DNA of 64,000 bases from Hesseltinella vesiculosa (taxonomy: Eukaryota; Mucoromycota; Mucoromycetes; Mucorales; Cunninghamellaceae): positions 1 to 64,000 of the forward strand of contig MCGT01000012.1 in the NCBI GenBank assembly GCA_002104935.1, read 5' to 3'. The position numbers and the translations under genes are program-made. Shown here piece after piece: positions 1 through 11,189 of the stretch. Position 1 is the first letter of the stretch. Every line of letters starts with the position of its first letter. The notes beneath the pieces are model-generated. The model saw only the letters and a list, made by a program, of their open reading frames with translations, made no database searches and had not been told where the DNA came from.

Positions 1-1079
1 TTTGTTCAGGTTCCTTACATACTGGCAACTTGAGTTCCAAGGTGGCAGGTAATGGCGTAGCTTCATAGCGTTGTAACCATGGGCATACCCAATAGTAATA
101 GGTCATCGTTGCGGTCTTGTACAATCATGTTATCAGGGCGTTTGTAACCAGCCACTTCGATGGGGACCCCATGGCAGAGACCACCCGGTTTTGTTGTCGA
201 CTGGTCCAAATTCTCCACGGTGAAGTTCATGTCGCCATCCACCACCAGTCCAAGACGATGCACTAGCGCGGAACTGATAACGGAAAGTGCTGCACCAGTG
301 TCTACCACGGCTTGTAGTGGTTTACCAAGGATCGTAACAGGGACAGAGAACGGCAATAGTTTTTTCATCTCCTTCCCGTCTGCTATACTCAATACGTCTT
401 CATAGTCATCGTCTTTAGGGAAATTGTTCCACGATTCTTCCACGTCACTTTCCACTTCAGAGTATTCAGCGTCACCGTCTTCATCAAAAACTGAATCATC
501 GTCAAAAGAGTCATCGTCTACGTCTTCTACGGCTACAGCGACGTTAATGCGGGTAGGGTTGGCCTTGAACGGTGAAGGAGCAGCACCTGTGTCAGTTATC
601 GCAGCGGGCATCACAGGGCGTTTGGCGTTTCGACCATGGCAGTAACGGATACCATCCACCACGTCTTTCGCCAGTTTTTTGTCTCTGGCGAGGATCTGCG
701 CGAGGGATACACCACCTGGTCCAGCCGTCGTATTTTGCATCACATTCCAAATGTCAACTGGGGGCACATCCACCTGTAGACGACGGAGAGGACCTCTTTG
801 TTTCGGTTTCCCATCAGGGGTAGGCGGCACGTCCTTGATCACCAACTTGCCTGTGGCGTCAGTGTGTCCTCGTCGCTTCCTATGTTTTGCATTGTACACC
901 TTCACACCTTGTATTGCGCGTATTTGCGTCTCACTAAGGAAATTTTGGGAAGTGTAAGCGTCGTCATCGTTTTTTTTTTCGCTATTTATTTTTTTTTTGT
1001 CACGATCATCCGTCGTTCTTATCGGGATAGTTGGGGGTTGTAGGACAATAGGTATCCCTTGGTCTATTGTCCCTGGTCT
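1..1079 (-). CDS. Retrotransposon pol, protease portion (partial, frame break near 63-72)
   Basis: The frame is open from 1109 down to a TGA at 63-65 and would be entered by -1 frameshifting from gag at 1085-1079. A retropepsin-type aspartic protease shows the catalytic D-T-G-A motif with the usual hydrophobic flank, about 75 residues before the frame ends, and the terminal L-L-L-G-M-P block of gypsy-type proteases. Immediately after G-M-P the frame closes. Another frame, one base ahead, stays open to the left window edge and looks like the continuing polyprotein. This suggests a one-base indel, or less likely a second recoding site. A strongly acidic linker lies between the gag overlap and the protease. 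It is a partial copy and probably non-functional. Confidence 0.7.
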
Positions 1080-1085
1080 TTTCCC
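1042..1085 (-). promoter_or_regulatory. Programmed -1 ribosomal frameshift signal (slippery heptamer plus hairpin)
   Basis: On the minus strand the heptamer GGGAAAA occupies 1085-1079 and is phased G GGA AAA in the gag frame, the canonical X XXY YYZ arrangement. Five nt later a 10-bp stem starts (1073-1064 with 1051-1042; nine Watson-Crick pairs and one G-U) closing a 12-nt loop. The gag stop codon is within the 5' arm of the stem. Slipping back one base enters the pol frame, which is open from 1109 through the protease. Whether a pseudoknot also forms cannot be judged. Confidence 0.8.
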
Positions 1086-2008
1086 GGACCTTGATGTTGT
1101 TGGTAAGGATCACCACGGTTTTGACGGGGGAATGGGCAGTTGCGCACAAAATGGTTGGGATCGCCGCAGTTGTGACAGGTCCAGCCGTTTCCTTGTTGGC
1201 GGGAAGGTTGGAATGGACCACGTGGGGTGTTGCGAGAAGGACCAGATTCATAGCGTTGGCCATAATCTTGAGGTACTTGATAACGTCGCGCTGGTGCTTG
1301 GGTGGGACGGGGAGTGAAGTGGACCTTGAGCTTGCCGAGCGCGTCGGCTAAATTGTCCATCGTGTCAGTGATGCTTTCATTATCTCGGCTTGGTAGATAC
1401 CACTGTTTCTCTTGATCCATAGGAGTTGAGTATGGGGAAGGATCTTGTTGCTCTCGATAATCTTGATTTTGCAAACTTCCATGATGGTTGGTGCGGCCAT
1501 ATTTGCTCATGATGATTTCTTCCTGACGGGCATAACTAATGGCTTCGTCGTAGGTGGTAGGGCGGCTGCGTTCCACCCACTTGGCTAGTTCCCAATTTAG
1601 TGACTTAATCAAATGACGTTTCTTTTCGCTATCATTTGTGATATCGAGACGAAAGAAAAGTTCTTCGAGAGCTAATTTCAAGGCAGAGACCGACAACGTG
1701 TCTTGTTTCATGGAATCCAACTTCCTACGCCAACTTTCTTCCAGGTCGCTTGGCACAAACGTTTCCTTGAATCTTGCAGTGAAGGCGGCCCACGTTTCCG
1801 GCTTTTCCATTTTCTTGTCATATTGGGTCGCAGCAGCGCCTTTCAAAAACGTAGGTGCTACCTTGAGCCTCTGTTCCTCAGTTAGGTCTAAGGCATCCAT
1901 CCAGGTTTCCATATTTCGTAACCACAACATTGGGTTTTCCAATTGAGGGTCGCCTTTGAAGCTGTCGGGCTTGTCAATTAAGTTGTACAATTCGATTGAG
2001 TTGGTCAT
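1064..2008 (-). CDS. gag: Retrotransposon Gag polyprotein
   Basis: The first in-frame ATG is at 2008, giving 314 residues. The N-terminal two thirds resemble the retrotransposon gag/capsid domain: a W-L-R-N-M-E-T-W segment followed by A-A-T-Q-Y and a long helical region. Near the C-terminus is one CCHC zinc knuckle (C-x2-C-x4-H-x4-C, core C-H-N-C-G-D-P-N-H) in a basic, Gln/Pro-rich context, suited to packaging element RNA. The frame ends at a TAG (1066-1064) that sits inside a predicted hairpin just past a slippery heptamer. Gag alone is therefore the default product and Gag-Pol would arise by -1 frameshifting. No internal stop is present. Confidence 0.85.
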   Translation of the reverse strand: MTNSIELYNLIDKPDSFKGDPQLENPMLWLRNMETWMDALDLTEEQRLKVAPTFLKGAAATQYDKKMEKPETWAAFTARFKETFVPSDLEESWRRKLDSMKQDTLSVSALKLALEELFFRLDITNDSEKKRHLIKSLNWELAKWVERSRPTTYDEAISYARQEEIIMSKYGRTNHHGSLQNQDYREQQDPSPYSTPMDQEKQWYLPSRDNESITDTMDNLADALGKLKVHFTPRPTQAPARRYQVPQDYGQRYESGPSRNTPRGPFQPSRQQGNGWTCHNCGDPNHFVRNCPFPRQNRGDPYQQHQGPGKDQGQ

Positions 2009-2180
2009 GATTGGTACGATGTAAAGTGTCAAAAAGAAAAAAAAACGAGGTAGATGTCTGGAAAAGTATACGGTTCAAGTCGGGGTTCGGAAGGGAAGCG
2101 AAGAAGTAAAAGTGTAAAGAAGAAAAAAAGATGTCGTGCGGTCACTGTTGCAGTAGGTAGTTGTAATAATAAAATTGTGT

Positions 2181-2199
2181 ATGCTCCTCTCCTCCACCA
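2181..2199 (-). other. Probable tRNA primer-binding site of the retrotransposon
   Basis: On the minus strand, three bases after the LTR terminus, the sequence begins TGGTGGAGG. This is complementary to a tRNA 3' end finishing in CCA, at the position a plus-type PBS should occupy. I could not assign the primer tRNA. Confidence 0.5.
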
Positions 2200-2202
2200 A
2201 AA

Positions 2203-2498
2203 TGATATGACGGCACGTGTGGGTGTATAGGGAAAAGGGTTTCGGACTGCAGGAATAGAACAAAAGTACGGGTTTTCTCCTTCTTTCTGTTGACCTTTCA
2301 CTTCCGCTTCAAAACGTCAAAAAGAGATGTGTTTAATCAGGGTTCAGATGTCAAAAAATAAAATAAGAATTGGAAGCGGAGAGAGAAAAAAACAAAAAAG
2401 GGAAAAGGAAAATGGCCAATCACAATTATTCGGCAATTCGGGCCGAATCGGGCGCCGAACTGCCGATTTCACAACAAGGCCCTTTCTACGGTCTATCA
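2203..2498 (-). repeat. 5' long terminal repeat of the retrotransposon (296 bp)
   Basis: The boundaries come from a 5-bp inverted terminal repeat, TGATA at 2203 and TATCA ending at 2498, with the usual TG...CA ends. The inner end abuts the primer-site candidate and the outer end lies 9 bp from tRNA-Phe. The partner LTR and the target-site duplication are off-window, so the limits are not verified by alignment. The candidate duplicated target is the five bases 2499-2503. Confidence 0.65.
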
Positions 2499-2507
2499 AT
2501 TCAACGA

Positions 2508-2523
2508 GCTTTGGTAGCTCAGC

Positions 2524-2555
<32 letters not shown>

Positions 2556-2580
2556 ATGGGTTCAAGCCCCATTCGAAGCA
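2508..2580 (+). tRNA. tRNA-Phe: tRNA-Phe (anticodon GAA), intronless
   Basis: A full cloverleaf can be drawn. The acceptor stem is 2508-2514 with 2573-2579 and the discriminator is A2580. The D-arm is 2517-2532. The anticodon stem is 2534-2538 with 2546-2550, and the 7-nt loop carries GAA at 2541-2543. The T-stem is 2556-2560 with 2568-2572 and its loop is TTCAAGC. Internal promoters fit: A box TAGCTCAGCTGG and B box GGTTCAAGCCC. Confidence 0.95.
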
Positions 2581-2590
2581 TTTCTTTTTG
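2581..2590 (+). terminator. RNA polymerase III terminator of tRNA-Phe
   Basis: A T-rich run (TTTC followed by five T) begins directly after the discriminator base, as expected for Pol III termination. Confidence 0.75.
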
Positions 2591-3668
2591 CCTTTGGCTG
2601 CAAGGGAGAACATTTTTTTTTTTGCTCTCCTCTTTTTTTTTTTTGCACTTTTTCAGGTTGCATAATAAATTACTGCTTCCTGTGCTTAACTAATCCAGTA
2701 GCACTCGTAACCAGGTCACAATGATATGCGAGAGCTGCACGTCCTCAGCGCCGTTTTAACCCCGTCTTTTTTTGTGCTAAATAAATATCCATCCAACAGT
2801 AGAAATGATGGATTCTAAACGACAAGAGCTCTGACCACGATCAAAATTGCATGCGCACTGAACAAGCTACAGATCTGGCAATAGCCTGCTTTTCGGTGTG
2901 CGCCAGCCGACCGCTGATGATTCTCGAAATTGTTACCAGCATGCTTGCCTTTTTTGGAAATCTTTCGAGCTACAAGCTATTTTTTCAACGGAAAGAAAAT
3001 GGCTCTATGGCTCTCTACATTATACTCTTCATTTAAACTTTGATCTGTCAGACTACCGGTCATTTCTGTGATACTACGGACAGTTTTCCTTTTTTTTTTT
3101 TTCTCACTGACTGTTTGCACGCTCTGGGTGCCAAGATGCGTGAATATACCTATTCTCGACTAAATCTGTCGCAAGGGAGAACAAAAAAATGAAGAGGAAA
3201 CTTGATCCCTTGCACAGTAGGTTGGCTTTTACACTCCATAAAAAAAAATAACCAAAAACCAGAGTAGCAAGCATCCAACTAGCCTAGCTAGCAATTTAAG
3301 CGTCTTTGGAAGGCAAAAAAAAAAAAAAAAGAAACTGGCAGGAGGTATTGAGCTATACTTTATGAACGTCGAATGTGCTTTTGGCAGAACATTCTTCGTT
3401 ATTTTTCAAGCCTACTTTCAAACATTCCACGCTCAGATGACAGTATGCGTCAAGTGCAAGTTCCAGAAACGCGGGTTCTGAATACGAAGAAATGAATGGC
3501 GCTGTACGGGCTTACAGGCCAAGGAAAGAGTGTATTACATTGTTTCTCCCAGACACGGTGTACTCCCATTGATAACACGTTGGCAACAAGACGTTCCTTA
3601 CCCATTCCTCATTGTTCCTGAACACGACATTTTTTCTCTTTGGCTTTGAAGCTCAGCTACAGATTTTG
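2591..3668. other. Intergenic region between tRNA-Phe and the mannosidase gene
   Basis: About 1 kb with A/T homopolymers and no reading frame resembling a protein. It presumably holds the mannosidase promoter in its right part. I see no convincing TATA box or repeat. Confidence 0.5.
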
Positions 3669-3723
3669 TAGGGGTGCTTTTTTTTTTTTCCTTTTCCGTT
3701 TTTCTCTTTTTATTCCCTTGCAG
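3669..3723 (+). other. Possible 5' UTR intron of the mannosidase gene
   Basis: GTAGGG at 3669 and a pyrimidine-rich stretch ending TTGCAG at 3723, three bases before the ATG, look like a 55-nt leader intron. There is no transcript evidence. Confidence 0.35.
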
Positions 3724-3726
3724 CAA

Positions 3727-6198
<2,472 letters not shown>

Positions 6199-6376
6199 TT
6201 GTCAGTGCGATTTACCAAATTGAGCTCTCATGTTTTCCTAGTGTCTAAATTTGGGTTGATCTCTCCCTTTTTTTGTCCCACGAGTAAAAAAATGGCAAAG
6301 AGGCGCAAGTGATGACTTTTTCATTTTTTTTTTTTCATTCTTTTTATTTTTAATTTCATTCCTCAACCATTTACCT

Positions 6377-7071
6377 ATGGGGGCCACTGTTTCGAAAGCA
6401 AAGATCATTTCTCTCGCGCCTATACTGAGGCATCATCAGCCGATGGAGTCAGACGACGATCGCGCGGCTCGGTCCAAAATCGAAGTCACCAGTTCTTACC
6501 GACAGCGAAAATCCAAAACGAGGCTGGCCAAAAAAAAGCATCATGTCGCCAGCGTTTCTGTCAAAAAGCGAGGAAAGCCGAAATACAAGAAAGTCACCAA
6601 AAGTATCATCGGCAAACCCTCCAATTTTAAACATACCACCCACGTTGGGGCTGACAACATCATGGATTCTGTGTTGCCCATTGACGAGGTAAGAAAAAAA
6701 AATCGTGATTTTATATCTCGATGCAGGAATCTTCGACAAAATATATATAAAAAAAAACGCCCTCATCCTTCTTTTTTACTACTTTAAAATAGATGCTATC
6801 ACAGCAGCTTAGTGACATTACTTCTCAACTTAATGCCGGGGACTCCTCCACCCGAACGATGCCTCCTGTAGCCAAACAGCGTCAACGTGTTGCAAGGCCG
6901 CCCAGCATACATCATGCCAAGAAATTACCTCAAACCGCCCCTCCTCCTTTACCACCTCACCTATACTTCCCAACCCAAGTACCCATATCCTTTCGACGAA
7001 GGCAGCTGCGCAAGGCTGAGCCAAGGCATCATCCAAATCTGGGTCTTGTCAGTGTTGCCCTGCGGCAGTAA
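6377..7071 (+). CDS. Small CRIB-domain protein, putative Cdc42/Rac effector
   Basis: Two exons, 6377-6688 and 6793-7071; 196 residues. A CRIB motif is visible in exon 1 (I-I-G-K-P-S-N-F-K-H-T-T-H-V-G, about residues 75-89). It matches the I-x-x-P-x-x-F-x-H-x-x-H-V-G consensus that binds GTP-loaded Cdc42 or Rac. The N-terminus M-G-A-T-V-S-K is a plausible N-myristoylation signal, and a lysine-rich stretch precedes the CRIB, both suiting plasma-membrane attachment. Exon 2 is Pro/Gln-rich and basic with a P-P-P-L-P-P patch that could bind SH3 domains. There is no kinase or other catalytic domain, so it resembles small scaffold effectors (yeast Gic proteins, animal small Cdc42 effectors) in architecture only. 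The second exon could be spliced differently. Confidence 0.75.
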
Positions 7072-7707
7072 CGCCGCAGGGAACCATTCCCCACTTTCTC
7101 TCTCACGCACATGCCACCTCTTCATTAACCCCGCCCCACGTTTTTATTCATAGCCTCTTTCGTTCTCGTATGAAATAAATAAACTTTGGTTGGAACCACA
7201 ATCATTTCCTGTCATTTCTCATGTATGGATGAGCCCATTTTCGATTACAAAAATATACATTGTGTGCAAGCATCCTACCAGGTATATTTCTTTTTCTGAG
7301 CCTCAATTGAAATTGTCCCTTTTCAAGTTTCATTTTTGCCTTGGCCCCTACTCGTGAGATGATTTTTTTTCCCTCGGTATTTGACACCTTGTAAAACCCG
7401 GCTCTAACTTTAATTTCATCATAAACACAAAGGAGTCATCGACAATCCAAGAGAAAATTCTGATCCTCGGCCCAACCCAACCATTCTAAAATTAGGGCCG
7501 TCCACTTTTTTTTTGCATGAATTTTTCGTGGCCAAAAAAAAACAAAAAGGCACGTTTCAATCCCCGGGAATCTCTCTCTTTTTTCTTTGTCTCTAATTTT
7601 TTTTTTTTTTTTTTTGCCGTTTCTGACTGCTTCCTCCCCATCTCCAACAATAACCAAGTTCCTCATCAAGGTTATAGTAACCTATATTTTCACTACAATA
7701 GCAAAGA
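7072..7707. other. Intergenic: CRIB gene 3' end and bZIP promoter
   Basis: Contains an AATAAA at 7174-7179, likely the CRIB gene polyadenylation signal, and a long T tract around 7599-7615 in the bZIP leader. No additional gene is seen. Confidence 0.5.
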
Positions 7708-8718
7708 ATGTCAACCATCACCCACCAGAAACCAATGGCTATTTCGACCATCACTTCACCTACATCCCTCCATGCAGGTTCCTTTCCATCTCCCTGTACC
7801 AGTAGCGCAAGCTCTCTCGATCAGAGCCTTTTAGCTTCACCCTATGGCTCGTCCTCATCAGCCCTGGATAGCTCGCCTCGTACTTCCAAATATACTTACC
7901 ACCACCATCGTGACACAGCGCATCGTTATTTGCGCACCATTGGCGAGCCGCCTACCCCGGCTCCTCTGCCATATCTGATGGACCAGCGGCTGTCAGCATC
8001 CAGCAACCACAGCAACACCAGTAATTCCAATAGCAGCAGCACCAGCAGCGAAGACTCCCCAGGATCCCCTGTCAGCCCATTTGCAGGTGGCTTTGATGAT
8101 GCCTTCCGCCGTGGCAGCACCTGCAGCAGCAACAGCAGCGCCAATGGCTCACACAAACACAGCTCTAGCCAATCTGGGTCGCTGACGCTACAGGAACGCC
8201 GCCAACGCAACAAAACCGCCTCTGCTCGCTACCGCGCCAAAAAGAACCAGCAGCACCAGGACATGCGATCCATGATCAACAGCCTGACAAAGGAAAACGA
8301 CGTTCTCCTGCGCCAGCTGGAACAGATCATGCAGGAAAACCAACAACTCAAAGCCAGCTGTGACAAGCTACGCAGCAAAATCATGGCCGAAAAAATGCTC
8401 AAGAAGCTGCTCCAGCAAAAGCAGCATTTCACCTCGACGACCCCGCAGCGCAGCCCATCTTCTTCCTCCTCCTCCATGGAAGAAGACTTGGGCACCTTGG
8501 CCATTGTCTCTCAGCCATCCCACTTTGACTCTTATCAAACTAATCTAACATCTACCAACCAACCCAAATCTGAAACAGACAAAGCCTCCAGCTTGGATCT
8601 GACTGACCTCGATGACGTTGATGATGACAACATGGACCATGACCTCCTATTTGAAAACCAGCCAGTTTTCAAAACGAGGCCTTGGCATTTCCAACAAAAC
8701 ACCACTGCAAACGCCTAA
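7708..8718 (+). CDS. bZIP transcription factor
   Basis: Single exon, 336 residues. The N-terminal half is low-complexity Ser/Thr/Pro-rich. A bZIP domain starts near residue 160. Its basic region carries R-N-K-T-A-S-A-R-Y-R-A-K-K, matching the N-x-x-x-S-A-R-x-R pattern closest to the Met4/Cys-3/Zip1 type, followed by heptad leucines to about residue 225. The tail is acidic (D-L-D-D-V-D-D-D), a possible activation segment. Cys-3/Met4 relatives control sulfur assimilation and Zip1 stress responses; assigning this protein to either is inference from the basic region only. A separate ATG frame of 29 codons (8721-8810) begins directly after the stop and looks protein-like. Confidence 0.88.
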   Translation: MSTITHQKPMAISTITSPTSLHAGSFPSPCTSSASSLDQSLLASPYGSSSSALDSSPRTSKYTYHHHRDTAHRYLRTIGEPPTPAPLPYLMDQRLSASSNHSNTSNSNSSSTSSEDSPGSPVSPFAGGFDDAFRRGSTCSSNSSANGSHKHSSSQSGSLTLQERRQRNKTASARYRAKKNQQHQDMRSMINSLTKENDVLLRQLEQIMQENQQLKASCDKLRSKIMAEKMLKKLLQQKQHFTSTTPQRSPSSSSSSMEEDLGTLAIVSQPSHFDSYQTNLTSTNQPKSETDKASSLDLTDLDDVDDDNMDHDLLFENQPVFKTRPWHFQQNTTANA

Positions 8719-9273
8719 TCATGCACCCTCCTGTCACTCCTCCCTCGTCCCTGTCCATGGACTCTTTGGCTCAAGCTATTGTTGACAAGCACCTTGATGG
8801 TGCCCATTGATTTTAAATCCCGCCCCTGCCTACTGTCACCGTTTCCATTTTTGTTTCAACAGGACAAATTATAAAAAAAAATCCCCCACAAGCAGCTACA
8901 AGGTGGAGCACAAGTTCGTTAGTTTTATAGGCGTAGGGTACAAAAATCAGCTAAACAAATGTGTCAGAGAGACAGAGAGGAGGATATCCAAAATGGGGAG
9001 TAAAGTGGGTACGCCTTCGACCGTCATGAACTCTACGCTCGTTTTCTTAAATTTTTTACTGTATTGCATCTCTCCAAAGCATTTCCTTTTGATAAGAAAT
9101 AAAGAGAGTGTAGAAAAACCTCCCAGACGCACGTGACACTCTGGTATATCCTGGTTGTTTGTTCCCTCGGAGCAAAGCAGAAAAAAGGGACTGACGACCT
9201 TTTTTTTTTTTTTTTTTTTTCGCTCTTCGTTTCTTGCGCTCTTTTTTCTCTGTTTGGAAAGTCGCTGTAGAAG
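8719..9273. other. Intergenic: bZIP 3' end and lyase promoter
   Basis: Holds the short ATG frame 8721-8810, an AATAAA at 9098-9103 and a T tract of about 20 bases near 9201-9220, just upstream of the lyase ATG. No other gene is seen. Confidence 0.45.
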
Positions 9274-10380
9274 ATGCTGGTATTTCAGGTGTTTATAACA
9301 GTCATGATCGTCGGGTGTTTTGCGTTCCCAGATTATCGGCGCCAGGCATTTGACAGCACATGGACAGCCCCAATGCCAAACGTGGTGCCAGAGAACATCA
9401 CTCAGTATTTTAATCATTATTGGCATACCACAACCAAACATATCTATGGCGTACAGGATGCATCTTTTGTGGTGGACCCGGTGGTAGATATCAATGAGCC
9501 TCTGGTGCTCCAGATCCTTTACCCAAATGGCTCTTTTTCACCTGCCGCCAGCAAACAAAATGGCACCGTGCAAGGCGGCATTGATTTTCACTCGATCCCC
9601 TTTGGCAACCACTCGTTCACAAGAGGATGGCTCCATTACGAAGTGCTATTTGCTGACGGCCTTGACTTTGTCTATGGCGGCAAATTACCTGGCATGACCG
9701 GAGGTAAGAGGAGAGAATGGGCAGCTGCGATCAATACATACTTCTCTCTCTCTTTCCCTAGGACAGGTGATAGGTTGTTCTGGAGGACATGGCGCAGACG
9801 GGAAAAACTGTTTTAGTGTACGATTGATGTGGAGGAAGCATGGTAACTTTCAAGCAAAAAAAAAAAAAAAAAACCTACCGTTTCGGGCTTGTTAGGCAAA
9901 GGCGAGGCCTATTTGTACATTCCGCCGGGCAGTGAAGATTTCTGTGAAACCACAGATGGAGTTATTTGCAATTCAGACGGATATGGCTCGAGTTTTGGGC
10001 GGGGAGACTTTATATTCAAGACCGGGAAATGGATTTCCTTGGATATCTATGTACAAGTCAACGATCCAGAGGAAGACAACGGGATCATGGCGGTGTGGAA
10101 AGATGACCGGCTGGTCATGAACTACACCAACATCAAGTATCGGACAGTGGACTACCTTGGAGTCAACAGCATTGTTTTCAGCACTTTTTACGGTGGCCAC
10201 AGTGCCAAATTTGCCACGAAAAAGGACGAGTTTATCTATTTCAAAAACGTGACCTTTGGTTTAGGCGGCCACATTACAGCACAGCCACCTCCTCCCACCG
10301 AGAATACAGCCCAGCCACTAGCTTCCTTGACATCCTTTTTCATGGCCATTGTACTAGCTATGGCTGTCGTTCTTACTTAG
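9274..10380 (+). CDS. Secreted, probably GPI-anchored polysaccharide lyase (PL14-like)
   Basis: Exons 9274-9703, 9762-9842, 9896-10380; 331 residues. An N-terminal signal peptide (hydrophobic residues about 3-18) is followed by one beta-jelly-roll-like lyase domain. Blocks I associate with the PL14 family are L-Y-P-N-G-S-F-S-P, G-G-K-L-P-G-M, C-S-G-G-H-G-A, C-F-S-V-R-L-M-W-R, S-S-F-G-R-G-D-F and F-S-T-F-Y-G-G. The C-terminus has a Pro-rich spacer, small residues and a hydrophobic tail without a basic end, as in GPI-anchored proteins. Characterised relatives cleave uronic-acid polymers such as alginate or glucuronan. Since Mucoromycota walls contain glucuronic-acid polymers, a role in remodelling the fungus's own wall is an attractive inference. 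Several N-x-S/T sites fit secretion. Confidence 0.82.
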
Positions 10381-10561
10381 CTTTTACGATATTGATGTTC
10401 ATGCGTCCTTGGCCACAAAAAAAAGTCCGTTGCTTTTTTTTTTTTGGCAGCTGTGAACCGTCACAATTTTTTTTTCGTCTGGCTTTTTTATTTTATTTCT
10501 TCTCTTTCCCATTCCCGCTTCCCCCCTTTTTTTTTAGTTGATCATTCCTCTTTACTCCATC

Positions 10562-10965
10562 ATGTAAGTAATGCAGCCGAGAATACTAGCGATTAGAATG
10601 GAAAATGGTCATAGATCGATTGGAATGATCCAGATCTTTAACTTACATCTTGCCTAATGTTATGAAATAGGTTCCGCTCATTGTCAAAACGTTTCTACTC
10701 GTCAGTAAAGCCTACTTACACCATCTCACGAACCAGTAGCCAAGGGCTACCTGTGTACTCTGACATCAAAAATGGTGGCACCCAGCACTTGACCATTATC
10801 CGACGCATCGAAGGCGATGTCGAAGCTCTGCGATCCGAAGTGGCGGCTTTGTTCCCTGATGCCCCCAAGAATTTTGTCCGCATTAATCCCACCAACAACC
10901 AGATCGTTATCAAAGGCAACTGTGTCAATGACATTAAGCATTGGCTTGTGACCAAGGGCTTCTAG
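10562..10965 (+). CDS. IMG2: Mitochondrial large-subunit ribosomal protein mL49 (Img2), start codon split by an intron
   Basis: Exon 1 contributes only A-T (10562-10563). The intron is 10564-10670 (GTAAGT...AAATAG). Exon 2, 10671-10965, begins with the G that completes ATG. The product is 98 residues, with a short basic, Ser-rich N-terminus (F-R-S-L-S-K-R-F-Y-S-S) suiting a mitochondrial targeting peptide. The Img2/mL49 domain follows: Y-T-I-S-R-T, L-P-V-Y, T-I-I-R-R-I-E-G-D and a terminal I-V-I-K-G...W-L...G-F. mL49 is part of the mitochondrial ribosome large subunit. Without this intron no ATG lies in frame before the targeting peptide, which supports the split-codon model. Confidence 0.85.
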
Positions 10966-11046
10966 ATGGGAAAAAAAAATGGAGTTTCCTTGGTGAACTT
11001 GGCTCTCTGTTTTTCTCAACCCGGCATTATTGTAAATATTCTTAGA

Positions 11047-11052
11047 AATAAA
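11047..11052 (+). promoter_or_regulatory. Polyadenylation signal of the mL49 gene
   Basis: AATAAA 82 nt after the mL49 stop codon, in the 224-bp gap shared with the convergent AP-1 gamma gene. Confidence 0.55.
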
Positions 11053-11189
11053 CACCTTCGTTTTGTACTTTCTCTTTCTCTCTGGCCACTAAGCTTGGGC
11101 TGACACAATTGGGTTATTTTTGAATTAAAAGAAAAGAGATAAACGGGGAGGGGGTCGTAAAAAAAAAAAGGAATCTATCCAAAGCTTGG

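Larger units (their letters stand above)
1..2498 (-). mobile_element. Ty3/Gypsy-type LTR retrotransposon, 5' part, truncated by window edge
   Basis: The element is read right to left: LTR (2203-2498), a probable primer-binding site, a leader, gag with a zinc knuckle, then a protease in the -1 frame. Reverse transcriptase, integrase and the 3' LTR would lie beyond position 1. The LTR outer end is 9 bp from the mature 5' end of a tRNA-Phe gene, transcribed in the opposite direction. Gag-then-protease order and the DTGA protease fit Ty3/Gypsy elements, but no RT is visible to confirm the family. One frame break near the end of the protease (about position 70) may mean this copy is dead. Confidence 0.85.

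Noticed and set aside
2851..3036. 61-codon plus-strand frame between the tRNA and m-annosidase gene
   Set aside because: No domain, no splice partners, hydrophobic low-information sequence in A/T-rich intergenic DNA.
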